Shown in pieces: positions 16,882-27,500 of a stretch of 41,808 nucleotides of DNA. Under the pieces are notes generated by a model that saw only the letters and a program-made list of their open reading frames with translations, was not told the origin of the DNA and did no database searches. The DNA is taken from the NCBI GenBank assembly GCA_030828165.1, contig JAURDA010000005.1, forward strand, positions 25,076 to 66,883. The letters run 5' to 3'. The DNA is from Candidatus Poseidonia sp. GTDB lineage: Archaea > Thermoplasmatota > Poseidoniia > Poseidoniales > Poseidoniaceae. Every line of letters begins with the position of its first letter. The first letter of the stretch is position 1. The position numbers were made by a program, and so were the translations under genes.

Positions 16882-18168
16882 ATGCTTGTGCGCATCGGGC
16901 TGGTTGGAAAACCCAATGTCGGCAAATCCACCTTCTTCAGTGCGGCCACGCTTGCCCAAGTTGACATTGCGAACTACCCTTTTTGCACCATCGACCCCAA
17001 CGTCGGGGTCGCTTTCGTTGAGGCACGGCTTCCTTGTGCCTGCAAGAGCCTGCGTGAAAAGTTGGAAGGCGAGGGCCGGTTGGCGCCCATAGAGCTTGAC
17101 GATCCTCGCCAAGGAAGCCTTTGCGAACCGCGCACAGGAAGCTGCATCGGTCACCGGCGCTCGGTTCCCGTAGCGCTGGTTGACGTTGCCGGCCTTGTAC
17201 CGGGTGCAAGCGAAGGTCGGGGCCGCGGCAACGCCTTCCTTGCGGACTTGGCCAATTGCGACGTGCTGATTCAGGTGCTTGATGCTGCAGGCACCACCGA
17301 CGAAGAAGGCCAATACCTCGGTGGTGCGGCGTCTCTTGAGGACGCCGCCAAACGCATGGAAGCGGAAATGACCTTCCTCGAAAACGAGCTCGATGCTTGG
17401 ATTGGCGGCCTGCTCAACGAGGGATGGAACCGAGGCGTGCGTCGGGTACAGGCCGAGGGCGAGAAAGGCCTCGTCTCGTTTATCCACGAACGCTTGAGCG
17501 GATTGGGTGCAACCCATTCGCTGGTGACGCAGGCGATGATGCATTTCCGTGAGCATCGTTCGGTTGAGGGCCAACCTTGGGATTGGGGTGCTGATGTCCT
17601 GCAACAACTTGGCCAAAGTTTGCGCCTCCACCTCTTCCCCATCGTCTACGCAGCGAACAAAGCCGACCTTTCGCCTTCGGGCGTGGTCGACCGGTTTGAC
17701 AACCGAACCATCGTGCCGTGCATGGCGGACATGGAACTGGCGCTTCGCCGAGCGACCGAATCGGGCTTGATTCAATACCGTCCGGGGGCGCCAACATTTG
17801 AGGTGAAGTCCGCCTCATCGCTGAGCGATGCCCAGCAAAAGGCATTGAGTCACATGCACGCAAAATTGCAAACGATGCAGGGCACCGGGCTTGCTCGTCT
17901 TCTCGATACGGTGCTGTTTGACCGCCTTGACCGGATCGTCGTCTATCCTGTACAGGACGAAACGCATTGGGTTGACGGCGAGGGGCGCGTGTTGCCCGAT
18001 GCTTTTGTCGTCCCTCAGGGCATTCACGCCAAGGCGCTTGCCAGCCACGTCCACACCGATTTGGGTGCGGGCTTCATCCGCGGCGTTGACGGACGAACCC
18101 GACGTGTGGTGGGTGCTGATCACGAACTTGCCGACGGCGACGTCCTGAAAATTCACGCCAAGACATGA
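16882..18168 (+). CDS. YchF/Obg-type GTPase with TGS domain
   Basis: A TRAFAC-class GTPase of the archaeal YchF (Ygr210-like) group, thought to act in translation or ribosome-linked stress responses. G1 is GKPNVGKST (residues 9-17), G3 is DVAGLVPGASEGRGRG and G4 is NKAD. The last is a guanine-specific motif, unlike the NxxE of bacterial YchF, which binds ATP. A helical insertion occupies the middle. A C-terminal TGS domain (VYPVQDE..., VVPQGIHAKALASHVH, ADGDVLKIHAK) likely contacts RNA or ribosome. The length (~428 residues) suits the archaeal family. ATG 16882 follows an in-frame GTG at 16879, and either could be used. The gene starts 13 bases after the CcoN-like gene and ends 5 bases from the convergent zinc-ribbon gene. 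Confidence 0.9.
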   Translation: MLVRIGLVGKPNVGKSTFFSAATLAQVDIANYPFCTIDPNVGVAFVEARLPCACKSLREKLEGEGRLAPIELDDPRQGSLCEPRTGSCIGHRRSVPVALVDVAGLVPGASEGRGRGNAFLADLANCDVLIQVLDAAGTTDEEGQYLGGAASLEDAAKRMEAEMTFLENELDAWIGGLLNEGWNRGVRRVQAEGEKGLVSFIHERLSGLGATHSLVTQAMMHFREHRSVEGQPWDWGADVLQQLGQSLRLHLFPIVYAANKADLSPSGVVDRFDNRTIVPCMADMELALRRATESGLIQYRPGAPTFEVKSASSLSDAQQKALSHMHAKLQTMQGTGLARLLDTVLFDRLDRIVVYPVQDETHWVDGEGRVLPDAFVVPQGIHAKALASHVHTDLGAGFIRGVDGRTRRVVGADHELADGDVLKIHAKT

Positions 18169-18173
18169 ACGGC

Positions 18174-18560
18174 TCAGTGACCTTTCGGGCGGTCGTAGGC
18201 CGGAGAAAGTCGAGCCATGTCACCGGAGTACCGCCCACCTCGGTAGATGAACAGCACCGGCGCTGCGAGCGTGAGCAGCAGGAGCAATCCGAGGAAGAAG
18301 AGGCCCCAGGGCTCAACATCGGAGAGCGTGGCTCCCCACAAGGCCCAAAGGAACGGCAAATAGAGGAACATGCTGTAACGCCGTGCTACGGTCGAGAATC
18401 GGGCGCCTGCGGTCCCTTTGTCGAAAAGCACAGGGACTTCTTCCTTGGTGACCAATCCTTTGTCGACGCCGCATTGGACGCAAACTTGGGCATTGGGTCC
18501 GTTTCCGTGGATGAAGAACTCCCGTGGATACGTGCTTCCGCAGTGACGACAGGCTGGCAT
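18174..18560 (-). CDS. Zinc-ribbon protein with two membrane helices
   Basis: A 128-residue protein of unknown function. The N-terminus has a zinc-ribbon: Cys4-x2-Cys7 (PACRHCG) and Cys27-x2-Cys30 (VCVQCG), which should bind one zinc. Two predicted membrane helices follow, MFLYLPFLWALWGATL (~64-79) and WGLFFLGLLLLLTLAAPVLFI (~85-105), then a short basic tail. Such ribbon-plus-helix proteins are common in archaea and usually uncharacterised. It begins 36 bases after the pabBA stop on the same strand, so it may be the last gene of that transcript. No role in folate synthesis can be inferred. Confidence 0.8.
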   Translation of the reverse strand: MPACRHCGSTYPREFFIHGNGPNAQVCVQCGVDKGLVTKEEVPVLFDKGTAGARFSTVARRYSMFLYLPFLWALWGATLSDVEPWGLFFLGLLLLLTLAAPVLFIYRGGRYSGDMARLSPAYDRPKGH

Positions 18561-18596
18561 GGCGGTTCCTCATGTTGGCCAACGGTAAGGGATTCT

Positions 18597-20840
18597 TCAA
18601 CCATCCGATTGAATTTCAAGAAAGGCCTTCAACAGCATCTTTCCGTTTGGTGATCCGACCGATTCTGGATGGACTTGCAGCCCGTGAATCGGCAAGGTGG
18701 GATGCTGCAATCCCATGACATGCCCCGTTTCCTTTTCCGTGGCGTTCGTCATCAACACGGCTAGACCTGGTCGCTCTGCCACCAGCGAGTTGTACCTCGT
18801 TAAGACCATCCCCTCGGTGCTGACCCCAGCAAAAAGTCCCGTTCGGTCGTGCTCGACGAGGACGGGAACGCCGTGCACCGGTCCGTCGGGTGCAGCAGCG
18901 ACGTACCATCCATCGGCTTGAGCCAAGGCCTGATGGCCCAAACAAACGCCGAGAACGGGCACGTTGAGTTGACCGGCCAAGGCGTGATGCGCCAAGGCGA
19001 GGGTGAGCGTCCCGTCGTCAGGTCGTCCCGGGCCCGGACCGAGCACGATGTGGGTCGGTTGGAGGCGGTCGAGCAGGTCGTTGAGGGCGACCGGGTCAAC
19101 GTACGGCTCCATGCTGGGCGAGCGCCCCTCGAGCATCGTCACGTTGTGGCCAAGTTGGGCAAAGGCATCCGCGATGTTCAGCGAAAACGAGTCAAGGTTG
19201 TCGACGAATAATACCCCCGTGGGGTGTTCTTGACCAAGCGCTTGGTTCAACGATTGGATGATTCCTTTTGCCTCGGGAACGGTTGAGGGCGCTTCTGCAT
19301 GGATTGGATGGATGCTCAGCGATGCTTGGGGCAAGCGGGTGTGTTCGTTTCGCATCCATCCTGCCGCCACGCGAAGGGCTGAGCCTTTCCACGCCGCCTC
19401 TTCCACCTCTTTGATGGGGTCGGAGGCGATGGTGATGCCTCCACCTGCTCCAACCGACGCCATCCATTGGTTTCCTTTCCGGTGCGCCTCGAGGGTTCGG
19501 ATCAGGATGTTCCACGCACATGCTCCCGAGTGGACGTCGATGTACCCTACCGAACCGGTCCAATAGGACCTTGGCATCTGTTCCAGTTCGTCGATGACCG
19601 CACACACCATCGTGCGAGGGCAGCCCGTGATGGAGCCGCCGGGGAACACGGCTTGCAGGGCTTCGCCCGACCACAGGTCCTCGCCCAATTGCGAGGTGAT
19701 GTGGCTGACCAAATGCTGAACATTGGCGTACGCCTCCACGTCAAATCGGCTCACGACAACGCTTCCGGGTTGAGATATTCGGGTCAGGTCGTTGCGCATC
19801 AAGTCCACGAGCATGCGGTGTTCCGCCCGTTCTTTTTGGTCCTGCAACATGGTGTTCCGCAACGCTTCTCGCTCCGCATCGCTTTCCCCTTGGGGGCAGG
19901 TGCCTTTGATCGGTGAAGTTGACAAACGCCCCTCCTGACAGGTGAGCAAGGATTCGGGCGAGGAGCTCGCCAAAGCAAAGCCGAGGTCTTCGGCTTCAAC
20001 GTATGCCGAATACGGCGCAGGGTTGGTGGCGAGCAGGCGTTGAAAGACGGCATACGGGTCGTCGATTTCGCCCTGCCAGTGTTTTCCGATGTTGACCTGG
20101 TACACCTGGCCGTTGACGATGCCTGCACGAACCGCTTCGATGTTGTCCTGATGCGTTTCGTCGGTGTGCGTGACCACCTCCCGATGGTGCGTGGCTTTGG
20201 GCAACGACTCCAAATGCCCTTGCTTGGCGATGGCCGCCTCGGCTTTTGAGCACCAAACCTCGTCGCTTCCGAACACCGTCGCCTCTCCCGTCCCGTTCTC
20301 CACCACCACGCCTTCGGTGACGCACCAAAGCACGGCGAGAAGAGCGCCTTCGGCGGGTGGGTGTTGCAGTTGCAACGGCTGGGTCCACTGCACCAAATCG
20401 TACGCCAATCCACCGCACCAGAACGGGGCTTTGGGGAACGAGGAGGCGTGGGGGTGCAGGAAGGGGTCCGTTGGCGTCTGGGCCCTCAATTTTTTCATCA
20501 AATCGCCAAGGTCGGTCGCCCGCAGGGTGACGCGGTGGTACCACGAGCCGTGCTTCCATTCTTCGACTTCGGCTTGCAGGAGCGGCTTCTCTTCGACCAG
20601 CCGGATTTCTCCGGCGAGCGGAGAATGGGGTTGAGCCGAAGGCATCGTTTCACGGGAGGGCTGACGAACCGTCACCCGCTGCTTCGTCGGGCCGCTGAGC
20701 AACGACCACCGGGCCAAATGGGAAGCAGGGCCTGCCGAGACCAGCATCGTACGGTCGGGCGATCCGAAACGAAGGGCAGGAGCCCCCAACACCCCTTCTT
20801 CGGTCAAGCGCTGAGCGATGGCGATGATGTCATGCGCCAC
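18597..20840 (-). CDS. pabBA: Aminodeoxychorismate synthase, PabB-PabA fusion
   Basis: A bifunctional enzyme of about 747 residues that makes 4-amino-4-deoxychorismate from chorismate and glutamine. Residues ~1-500 are the chorismate-binding component. The motif PIKGT (310-314), with Lys312, is diagnostic of PabB; anthranilate synthase has PIAGT. Other family motifs are KERAEHRMLVDLMRNDL, FPGGSITGCPRTM and GSVGYIDVHSG. Residues ~540-747 are a class I glutaminase with GPGPGRPDD, GVCLGHQAL (nucleophile Cys633) and HPES (His724, Glu726). The domain order, synthase first, is opposite to plant and fungal PabA-PabB fusions. The GTG at 20840 is preferred, with AGGAAC just upstream; a longer upstream reading frame exists but overlaps pabC. 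The gene overlaps the pabC stop by 11 bases. Confidence 0.88.
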   Translation of the reverse strand: MAHDIIAIAQRLTEEGVLGAPALRFGSPDRTMLVSAGPASHLARWSLLSGPTKQRVTVRQPSRETMPSAQPHSPLAGEIRLVEEKPLLQAEVEEWKHGSWYHRVTLRATDLGDLMKKLRAQTPTDPFLHPHASSFPKAPFWCGGLAYDLVQWTQPLQLQHPPAEGALLAVLWCVTEGVVVENGTGEATVFGSDEVWCSKAEAAIAKQGHLESLPKATHHREVVTHTDETHQDNIEAVRAGIVNGQVYQVNIGKHWQGEIDDPYAVFQRLLATNPAPYSAYVEAEDLGFALASSSPESLLTCQEGRLSTSPIKGTCPQGESDAEREALRNTMLQDQKERAEHRMLVDLMRNDLTRISQPGSVVVSRFDVEAYANVQHLVSHITSQLGEDLWSGEALQAVFPGGSITGCPRTMVCAVIDELEQMPRSYWTGSVGYIDVHSGACAWNILIRTLEAHRKGNQWMASVGAGGGITIASDPIKEVEEAAWKGSALRVAAGWMRNEHTRLPQASLSIHPIHAEAPSTVPEAKGIIQSLNQALGQEHPTGVLFVDNLDSFSLNIADAFAQLGHNVTMLEGRSPSMEPYVDPVALNDLLDRLQPTHIVLGPGPGRPDDGTLTLALAHHALAGQLNVPVLGVCLGHQALAQADGWYVAAAPDGPVHGVPVLVEHDRTGLFAGVSTEGMVLTRYNSLVAERPGLAVLMTNATEKETGHVMGLQHPTLPIHGLQVHPESVGSPNGKMLLKAFLEIQSDG

Positions 20841-21579
20841 GTTCCTGCCCCATTGTGGACCACGTGGCCTTGTTGGTAAAATGTTCCCGCAACACGGCTT
20901 GACATGTTTGCGAGAGCGCCCTTGAATCTCCCAACGTTTCGCCATCGATGGTGTCAATTCTGCAGGCTCCCATGCCCGTGCCGACCACGACCATTTCAGC
21001 GCACCTCGCCACCGTTCGTTCGTTGAGACGGCCTCGGACCACGGGGAAGCCCAAGGCGGGCAAGGCGGCTTCAACCACGGCAGCAGCAATGCCTTCAACG
21101 CCGCCGTCGCCCACCGGTGCCATCCACACCGTTCCGTCTTCATCCAGCACCATGGGCGTTGCTCGGTCAGCGTCAACGATGGCGTGGTCGTGGACGAGCA
21201 ACGCCACGTCGCAACCTGCCTGTTCGGCGGCCTCTTTGGCTTCGTTGTACGCCTCCCATTGTCCGTGTTTGCACCCGTTCGTGCGCTCGTTCCATCTTGG
21301 GGCAGGATAACTGATGGCGTCGACGTCTTCGTTGTGGACGCCCAACGGCCGCTGGGTTACGGTCCAGGCTTCGGTTTCGGGCTGAAAGCCGATTCGAACC
21401 AACGTCTCCCCCTTTCCGTCGCCTTGCACCTCAAGCGAAGGCGGTTCGGGCAGGGCGATGCGCAGGCGCTTTGCATGCGCTTGGAGGCGATTCAGGTGAG
21501 CCGGCCAATCCGCCACGTTGCCCTTTGCGTCGGCCCGCACGGTGGTGAACACCTCGCTGCGGGGACCTTGGACGCCCAT
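20830..21579 (-). CDS. pabC: Aminodeoxychorismate lyase-like class IV PLP enzyme
   Basis: Probable 4-amino-4-deoxychorismate lyase, releasing pyruvate to give 4-aminobenzoate for folate. The fold is that of class IV PLP enzymes (BCAT/D-amino-acid transaminase). SEVFTTVRA lies at the N-terminus, and the PLP lysine is probably Lys104 in CKHGQWEAYNEAKEAAEQAG. The section GVEGIAAAVVEAALPALG resembles the LPGITR-type helix. The usual E-x-(S/T)-x-x-N region is poorly conserved here (VDADRATPMVL), so the enzyme is divergent. Function is supported mainly by the overlapping pabBA gene. At 249 residues it is slightly shorter than E. coli PabC (269). It starts 9 bases after the stop of the giant surface-protein gene; GAGGCGACCTC lies immediately upstream. 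Confidence 0.72.
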   Translation of the reverse strand: MGVQGPRSEVFTTVRADAKGNVADWPAHLNRLQAHAKRLRIALPEPPSLEVQGDGKGETLVRIGFQPETEAWTVTQRPLGVHNEDVDAISYPAPRWNERTNGCKHGQWEAYNEAKEAAEQAGCDVALLVHDHAIVDADRATPMVLDEDGTVWMAPVGDGGVEGIAAAVVEAALPALGFPVVRGRLNERTVARCAEMVVVGTGMGACRIDTIDGETLGDSRALSQTCQAVLREHFTNKATWSTMGQERGA

Positions 21580-21588
21580 GAGGTCGCC

Positions 21589-24500
21589 TCACAACAGGTC
21601 GTCGAGGAAGGACGTGTCAATTTGCGGCATCTTCGGCGTTGCCGGTGTCTCATCGAGCAAACCATCGAGCAGGGACGGGTCAACCTGTGGACTCAAAACA
21701 GGTTGCTGTTGCTGGTAGACCTCGCGTCCGGTCGACGCGGCTCGGATTTGATCGGCGGCGGCAAAGATGTCGTTGGCCTGCTGCGTCGGTACGCCTTGGG
21801 GCGGAGCCGGAGCGGCCATGGATGGAGGCGCCGGTGGGACATCGCTCCAGTCCTTGTCTTGGATGCCCCACGTCGCTTCTTGAAGTTCCCATCCCTTGGC
21901 TTTCCGGGACGTAGCGCCTCGAGAGCGGACGACCAGAACAAGGAGCAAGAGGATGATGATGACCATACCAGCAGCGATGATGTTGGGGCCCGTCAGGAGC
22001 GAGTCGAGCGAGAGTTGTCCGGTCTCGTCGGAGGTTTCGCCCACCTGTTCATCGGTTTGAAGGGGGTCAACCTTGACCGATTCCACGGTTGATTTTGCCA
22101 CCGTATCGTCGTACGGAACGACGCCAACGAACCACGCCGAGGCGGTGTCAAGTTCACCGAAGATTTCGGCCGTGATGAGGAAGGTGTTGTCCGACACGGT
22201 TTGGCCGACCATCGTTGCGTCTTCGGTTGAAACAAACATTTCGTCGCTGATGTAAACATGGTAGCCCCGTACATTGGCGTCGATCGAGTGCTGCCATTCA
22301 ACAAGGATGTTCGTGTCCTCAAACCACGCTGCTTCTACGTTTTCAATGTCCGGCAAGTAGATCCCCGCATCGGTCACTCCTTCATCGGTCGATGCTGCGG
22401 AAACCATGGTGAGTTGAGTGGTGTGGGCGTTGCCCGAGGTGTCGACCGCCACAACGGCGACCCAGATCTCTTGGCCGGGCACGACGGGGGCGTCGCCTGC
22501 AACGAGATCGATGACGACGGGGAACGCAGGATTTCTGCCCAAGGTGGCGACGGAAGGAAGTTGAGCGGTGACGGCACCAGCAAAATCGTAGGTTGCTGCA
22601 TGGACCTCGTAGAAGGCCACGTCGCCGGAGGTTGAGGGTTCAAAGTCCAGCAAGAGAGCCGTACCGTCGTCGTTGGGACGGTCTCGCAAGTCAAGTTCCG
22701 TGACCCGGTCAGGCGCCGTGATGTCGTTTTGGTTATCGATGGGGGTCACGGTGACCTGCGTCAAGTTCGTGAGATGGACGTTGCCTTTGAGGTCGTGAAC
22801 CGTGACGGCGACGTACAGGTCCACATCGGGCTGAATGAGGCCGAGGGTGCCGTCGGTCAACTCGCCGCCATCGGGAACGTAGAGGGCGGTGGAAAGGGTC
22901 AACTCGATGGGGTTTGTTCGCTCGTCAATCCACTGCTTGTTGAACGAAAAGCAACCGCAAGCATCGGGGTCGGTGCCGAAGGCTGCGTACGCCGATGCAA
23001 GGTTCGAGACGGGACGATTGGACACCCAAACGGTGTAGGATGCAAAGTCGTCAACCGTCGATGGCTCCCAAACCACGTCGATGGCGGTTCCGTCGTCGTC
23101 GGGGTGGTCAAAGGCCATCAAGGACGTGATTCGGGGTGGTGTGCTGCCTTGGCCGACGATGTTTTGGAACGGTGTTGCCGTAACGAGCGTCACTTCGTCC
23201 GTGTTCCCGTTGAGCCAGACATCGTATGCGACGACGCCGAAGGTGTAGACTTGGCCGTCGATGAGCGGGACGCCGTCCATGGAACTGATGACCGCTTCGG
23301 TTTCATCGCATGGGTTGACGACGGCGGCTTGCGAAAAGCCGTCAACACCGGACCGTTCACCGTTTTCCAGCACATGGTCGCCCTGCTTGATCAGAACGGT
23401 GTAAAAGGCGCAGTCCTCCGCATCGCTCTGGTTCCACGTGACCAGCAAACGTCCTCCTTCGTCGTCGGGAATGTCGCTCGCAGCGGTTCCCTCAACCGGT
23501 TCAGGGGGCTCGTTGTCATTGAGTTCACCGGTTGGGACGATGGGTCCGACGACCGTCACGTTGGCGAGGTTCTCTTGACCGGCTTCATCAACGCATGTCA
23601 AGCCGATCCAGACGGGCACGGCGGGGGTGAGCGAGAGAACCGAGAGGTTGCCCTCGTTCGGTGCGATGGAGGTGTAGGGGGTCCGTCCATAGGCGTCCGT
23701 CATCGGCGTGGTGGCCACGTAGATGTTGGTACGCGACAGGTCAAGCGCTGTGCAACGAGCCCACTCGAGCTCCACATCGCCGTCATCGCCCGAACTGCCA
23801 AGCGCCTGTGCAGAGGCCCACAGGGGTGCGCCGGGAATTTCGTCGCTGGGGCTTGCCGGGCCGAGAGCGTCGGCCACTTCGCCCCATCGTCCATCGCTGT
23901 ACTCGACCACGACGGTGGCGTAATAGTCCACGCCGTCTTGAAGCGGTTGACCGTTTGCGGTCTCGACATCTGCCGAGAGTCGACTGTGCAGGGAGATGGC
24001 TTTGTCAGGGCTTTGTCCCTGCAGCATCAATTCGGTGGGTGAAGTGCTCCACGGCCCTTCGTTGACGAAGATGAGGTAGCGAGCGAAGTCTTCGTCGTGA
24101 ACCAGCGACCAGGAGGCCGTGAGCGTGCTTCCGCCGTCGTCGGGCCGATCCAGCAACCCCTCCATGGCGACGGGCGTGTCCGAGCGAACGTAATCGTAGG
24201 TGATGCGCGCTTCAAGCGAACCGTTGGCTGGTGAATACAAGCGAAGGGAAACATGCCGCGTGTTGTTGAAGAGCTGGCCGTTGTCCACGGCGTCCTGCAG
24301 ATTCAAACCGAGCGCAGGGTCCCCGCTGATGTTCAGGGTGACGTCGTACTCGAGCGAGACGGCCTTGGCCCAAACGGCAGCGCCCTCGACGGGCGAGGTC
24401 ATGACCACGGGCACGTTTTGGAAGAGGAGGTTGTGAACGCCTGGCGTTCCTTGAGCGTTGTCAAGTTGGAACGGTGCGGCGACGTCGACGAGTTGGACGG

Positions 24501-27500
24501 GCATGCCGGGGTGGGTCATGTTGCTCACGTCTAAGCCCCCGCCGTTGTTCATGGCTCGCAGCGTCAACGGCAGGGCCCGACGCATGCTGATTTCTTGCAC
24601 CGGCGTGTACTGTCGGTTGTTGGCCCAGCCTTGGAGGCCGTCCTCGGTGATGATCCAAATCGTATCCGCACCCAAGGTTCCACCGGTGACGCTGCCCGGA
24701 CGGAAGGTTTGCAGGGAAGCGTGCGCGAACGTTCTGGCTTCGACCAGCATGCCGTCGTTTTGACCGCCCAGGGCCAAAATTTGGTCGCCGTTGCTGAACA
24801 TGCTGTGGACGGGGTACTGCACTTGAGTGAAGCGAACCCCGTCTTCAAAATCACCGCTGGAGGCGTTCCAGTGGGTCAGCGGCCAGCCGTCCGTTGCGAT
24901 GTGCAGGCCCCACCAATCGCTGGTGAGTGAGGTGACGGTGTTGGACGGAAGTTGGTCGAAGCGGTGGGTTGACGTGACCTGCTGGGTGGTGGCGTCAACG
25001 ATGCTCACGCCGGGTCGCTCTGCGCCCCGTCCGTCGTGGCTGACGAGAATGGAGACCGAGCCTGAACTGCTCGTGTGTTTGACCAAACCCCAAGCGGATT
25101 GCCCCATCAAACCGTTGGCGGTCGTCATGGTGGTGCCGTTCCCCGTGGAGGCGTCCCAAACGAACACGCCGGAAGGTGTGGCCATGTAGATGTCGTCGCC
25201 GACCGAGACCACGTCTTCCACGATGTCGTTGGGCAATCCGTTGCCTGCGGTTATGGAATCCATCCAATCGTTGGTGCTGTAATTCCACCGGCCGATGCCG
25301 CCGTTGGTGGCGATGTAGAGAACGTCCGTCGTGGAGGTGAACCCGTTGACGATGTTGGACGGGAGGCCAGCGATGAGGCGACCGTTCCCGAATTGCCCGG
25401 TGGACGGGTCAAACATTTGCACGCCCGGTGGACTTCCACCGTCACCTGCGAGGCCGATCACGTATTCGCCGTTGTAGAGGTGCATCGTGTCGAACTTCCC
25501 GTGCAGTGAGCCCGAAATGGCCGTGATGGACTGGGTTCGGAGGTTGAGTTTGTACAACCCGTCGGGGTTTGAGGCGATGTACAAATCGCCCCCGTTGAGC
25601 ATGAGGTCGTTGGCGACGGTGTTGCCCGGAAGAGTCCACCCGTACGTCCACTCAACGCTGCCGTTGGGCAGGAAGATGCCTTGGAGCAGTCCGGTGCCGC
25701 TCCCTCCGAAATTTCCAGCGCCGCCCGTTTGTCCGCCTCCGGTTGCGACCCAGATGTGGGTGCTGTTGGCGGTCATGGCGGAAACTTGGCCGCTGACCAG
25801 TCCGGGGAGGTCGACGATCTTCTGCATGCCGTTTGACGACAGGCTCGAAACGTGGCTGTAACCGGAGGCGCCGCCGGCTTGACCGATGAGCCATTGCGAT
25901 GAACCGCTCTGCCATTGGAAGGAGGTCACGGAGGACCCACCGCTGTACACCTGAGCCTGAAGCGCTGTGGCGCCGTTGGCGACCAAGGCGGAGTAGCCTC
26001 CACCAATGACGTTGGTTCCAGAAAGGCCGATGCCGTGTCCAACGAGGAGCTGCGTGCCGGAATGGGCGAGACCGTCGTACCAAACGCGGTCGCTGGGCAG
26101 GTTGTGGCTTGAGGTGGTGAGGCTGGAAAGGAAGGCTCCCGAAACGTAACTGTAGCGGGAAACGGGTTGGTTGTCGTTGTAGTAGCCGATGTACAGGGTG
26201 TCCTGGGCGTCGCAGGTGACGGATGCGGGCCCAATACCGTCGAGTTGCGTTCTGGCGAGCGGCGTGAGGGTTCCGTTTTGCAGGTCGATACGGGCGATGC
26301 CGCCGTTACCGTTGTACATGGCGACGTTGAGCACGCCCCCGCACATTTCCATCGAAATCGGATAGCCGTCCGGAACGTTGGCCAGAGAGTCTGCCGGGTA
26401 GGTCGTCCATGCTCCGGAGGCACTGAGGTGGGAAATAATCCCCTCTTGGAAGCCGCCGAAGTTGCTGAAGCGAGCGCCACCGATCGCGAGGTCGTTCCCG
26501 TCGGTCCACAGTTCGAAGAAACGGCTCCCAGCGTTGGTGGGCAGGCCGTTGCCCGCTTCCCACTTTGAGTTCCACTGGTTGGTGGTTTCGTTGTATCGGA
26601 GCACGCCGTCTTCGGTTGCAAACAAGGTTTCACCGTCGTATTCAACGATGCCTCGAATCGGGAGGTCAAACGAGGTCCACGAGTTCACGAGGGAACGGTT
26701 GGCGTCGTAAAGGTCCAGTTTCAATTCGCCCCACGCCACCCAAGTGTTGCCGGCGGACGATTCGTAGGCGGTGACGCGGTCGATGGAGCCCGTTGGAAGC
26801 ACGTTTGGAGCGAACGAGGTGTTCACCGTGTCCCAGCGAGCGATGCCACCCGACCCGTCGGCGTTCCACCACTGGCCCGAGACCACGCTCACCAGCAACT
26901 CGTTGCCGACGATTTCCATGGACGTGATGTCGCCCCCGTTTTCGCCGACTTGTGCCCCGATGTCGAGGTTGCTGAGCGCCGTGACGTTGGCGACGTCAAG
27001 GCGACTGACTTCATCGCTTGCCGTGTTGGCGTGATAGTAGAGGATGTTGTTGTGAATCACCATTTCGTGGGGCGGTCCAGAAGCGGTGTAGAGGTTGCTG
27101 TTGCGTTCGATGTCAAAGGCTTCAAAGCCGTTCGTGACGTTGATCAGTTGGAAACCGTCGTCGCCGCCAACCCAAAGCAGATTGGGGCGGATATCGGCGA
27201 CCAAACCCGTCACGTCGTCGTTTCCACCGTCGAGAACACCGTTGTCTTCGTTGAACGGCGTTAACCACTGATTGGAGGTGATGTTGTAGCGCAGCACGCC
27301 CAAGCCTTCCGTGCCGATGTAGGCGATGTCTCCCATGATCTCCACCACGGCGTTTCCTGTTTGGGTTCCTTCGCCCCAGTTCGTGTCGTGTTGGAAATTC
27401 GATTTGGTGATGAGTCCAACGCCGTCGTTGGTGCCCCCATAGACGTAGGATGCATCCACACCCACGCTGTAGGTCGCCCAGTTGGGCATGCCGTCGTAGA

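Noticed and set aside
18597-20840. Anthranilate synthase TrpE-TrpG instead of PabB-PabA
   Set aside because: The PIKGT motif with lysine and the overlapping pabC argue for aminodeoxychorismate synthase.
20841-21176. N-terminal extension of the pabBA reading frame
   Set aside because: The extra ~112 codons overlap the real pabC gene in another frame and look like a shadow (many Trp, Lys and Pro, no homology). The GTG at 20840 has a ribosome-binding site.
22729-24042. A 437-codon forward reading frame opposite the giant surface-protein gene
   Set aside because: It lies wholly antisense to the fibronectin-III region, has no recognisable domain and starts mid-gene. GC-rich coding DNA commonly gives such long antisense frames.
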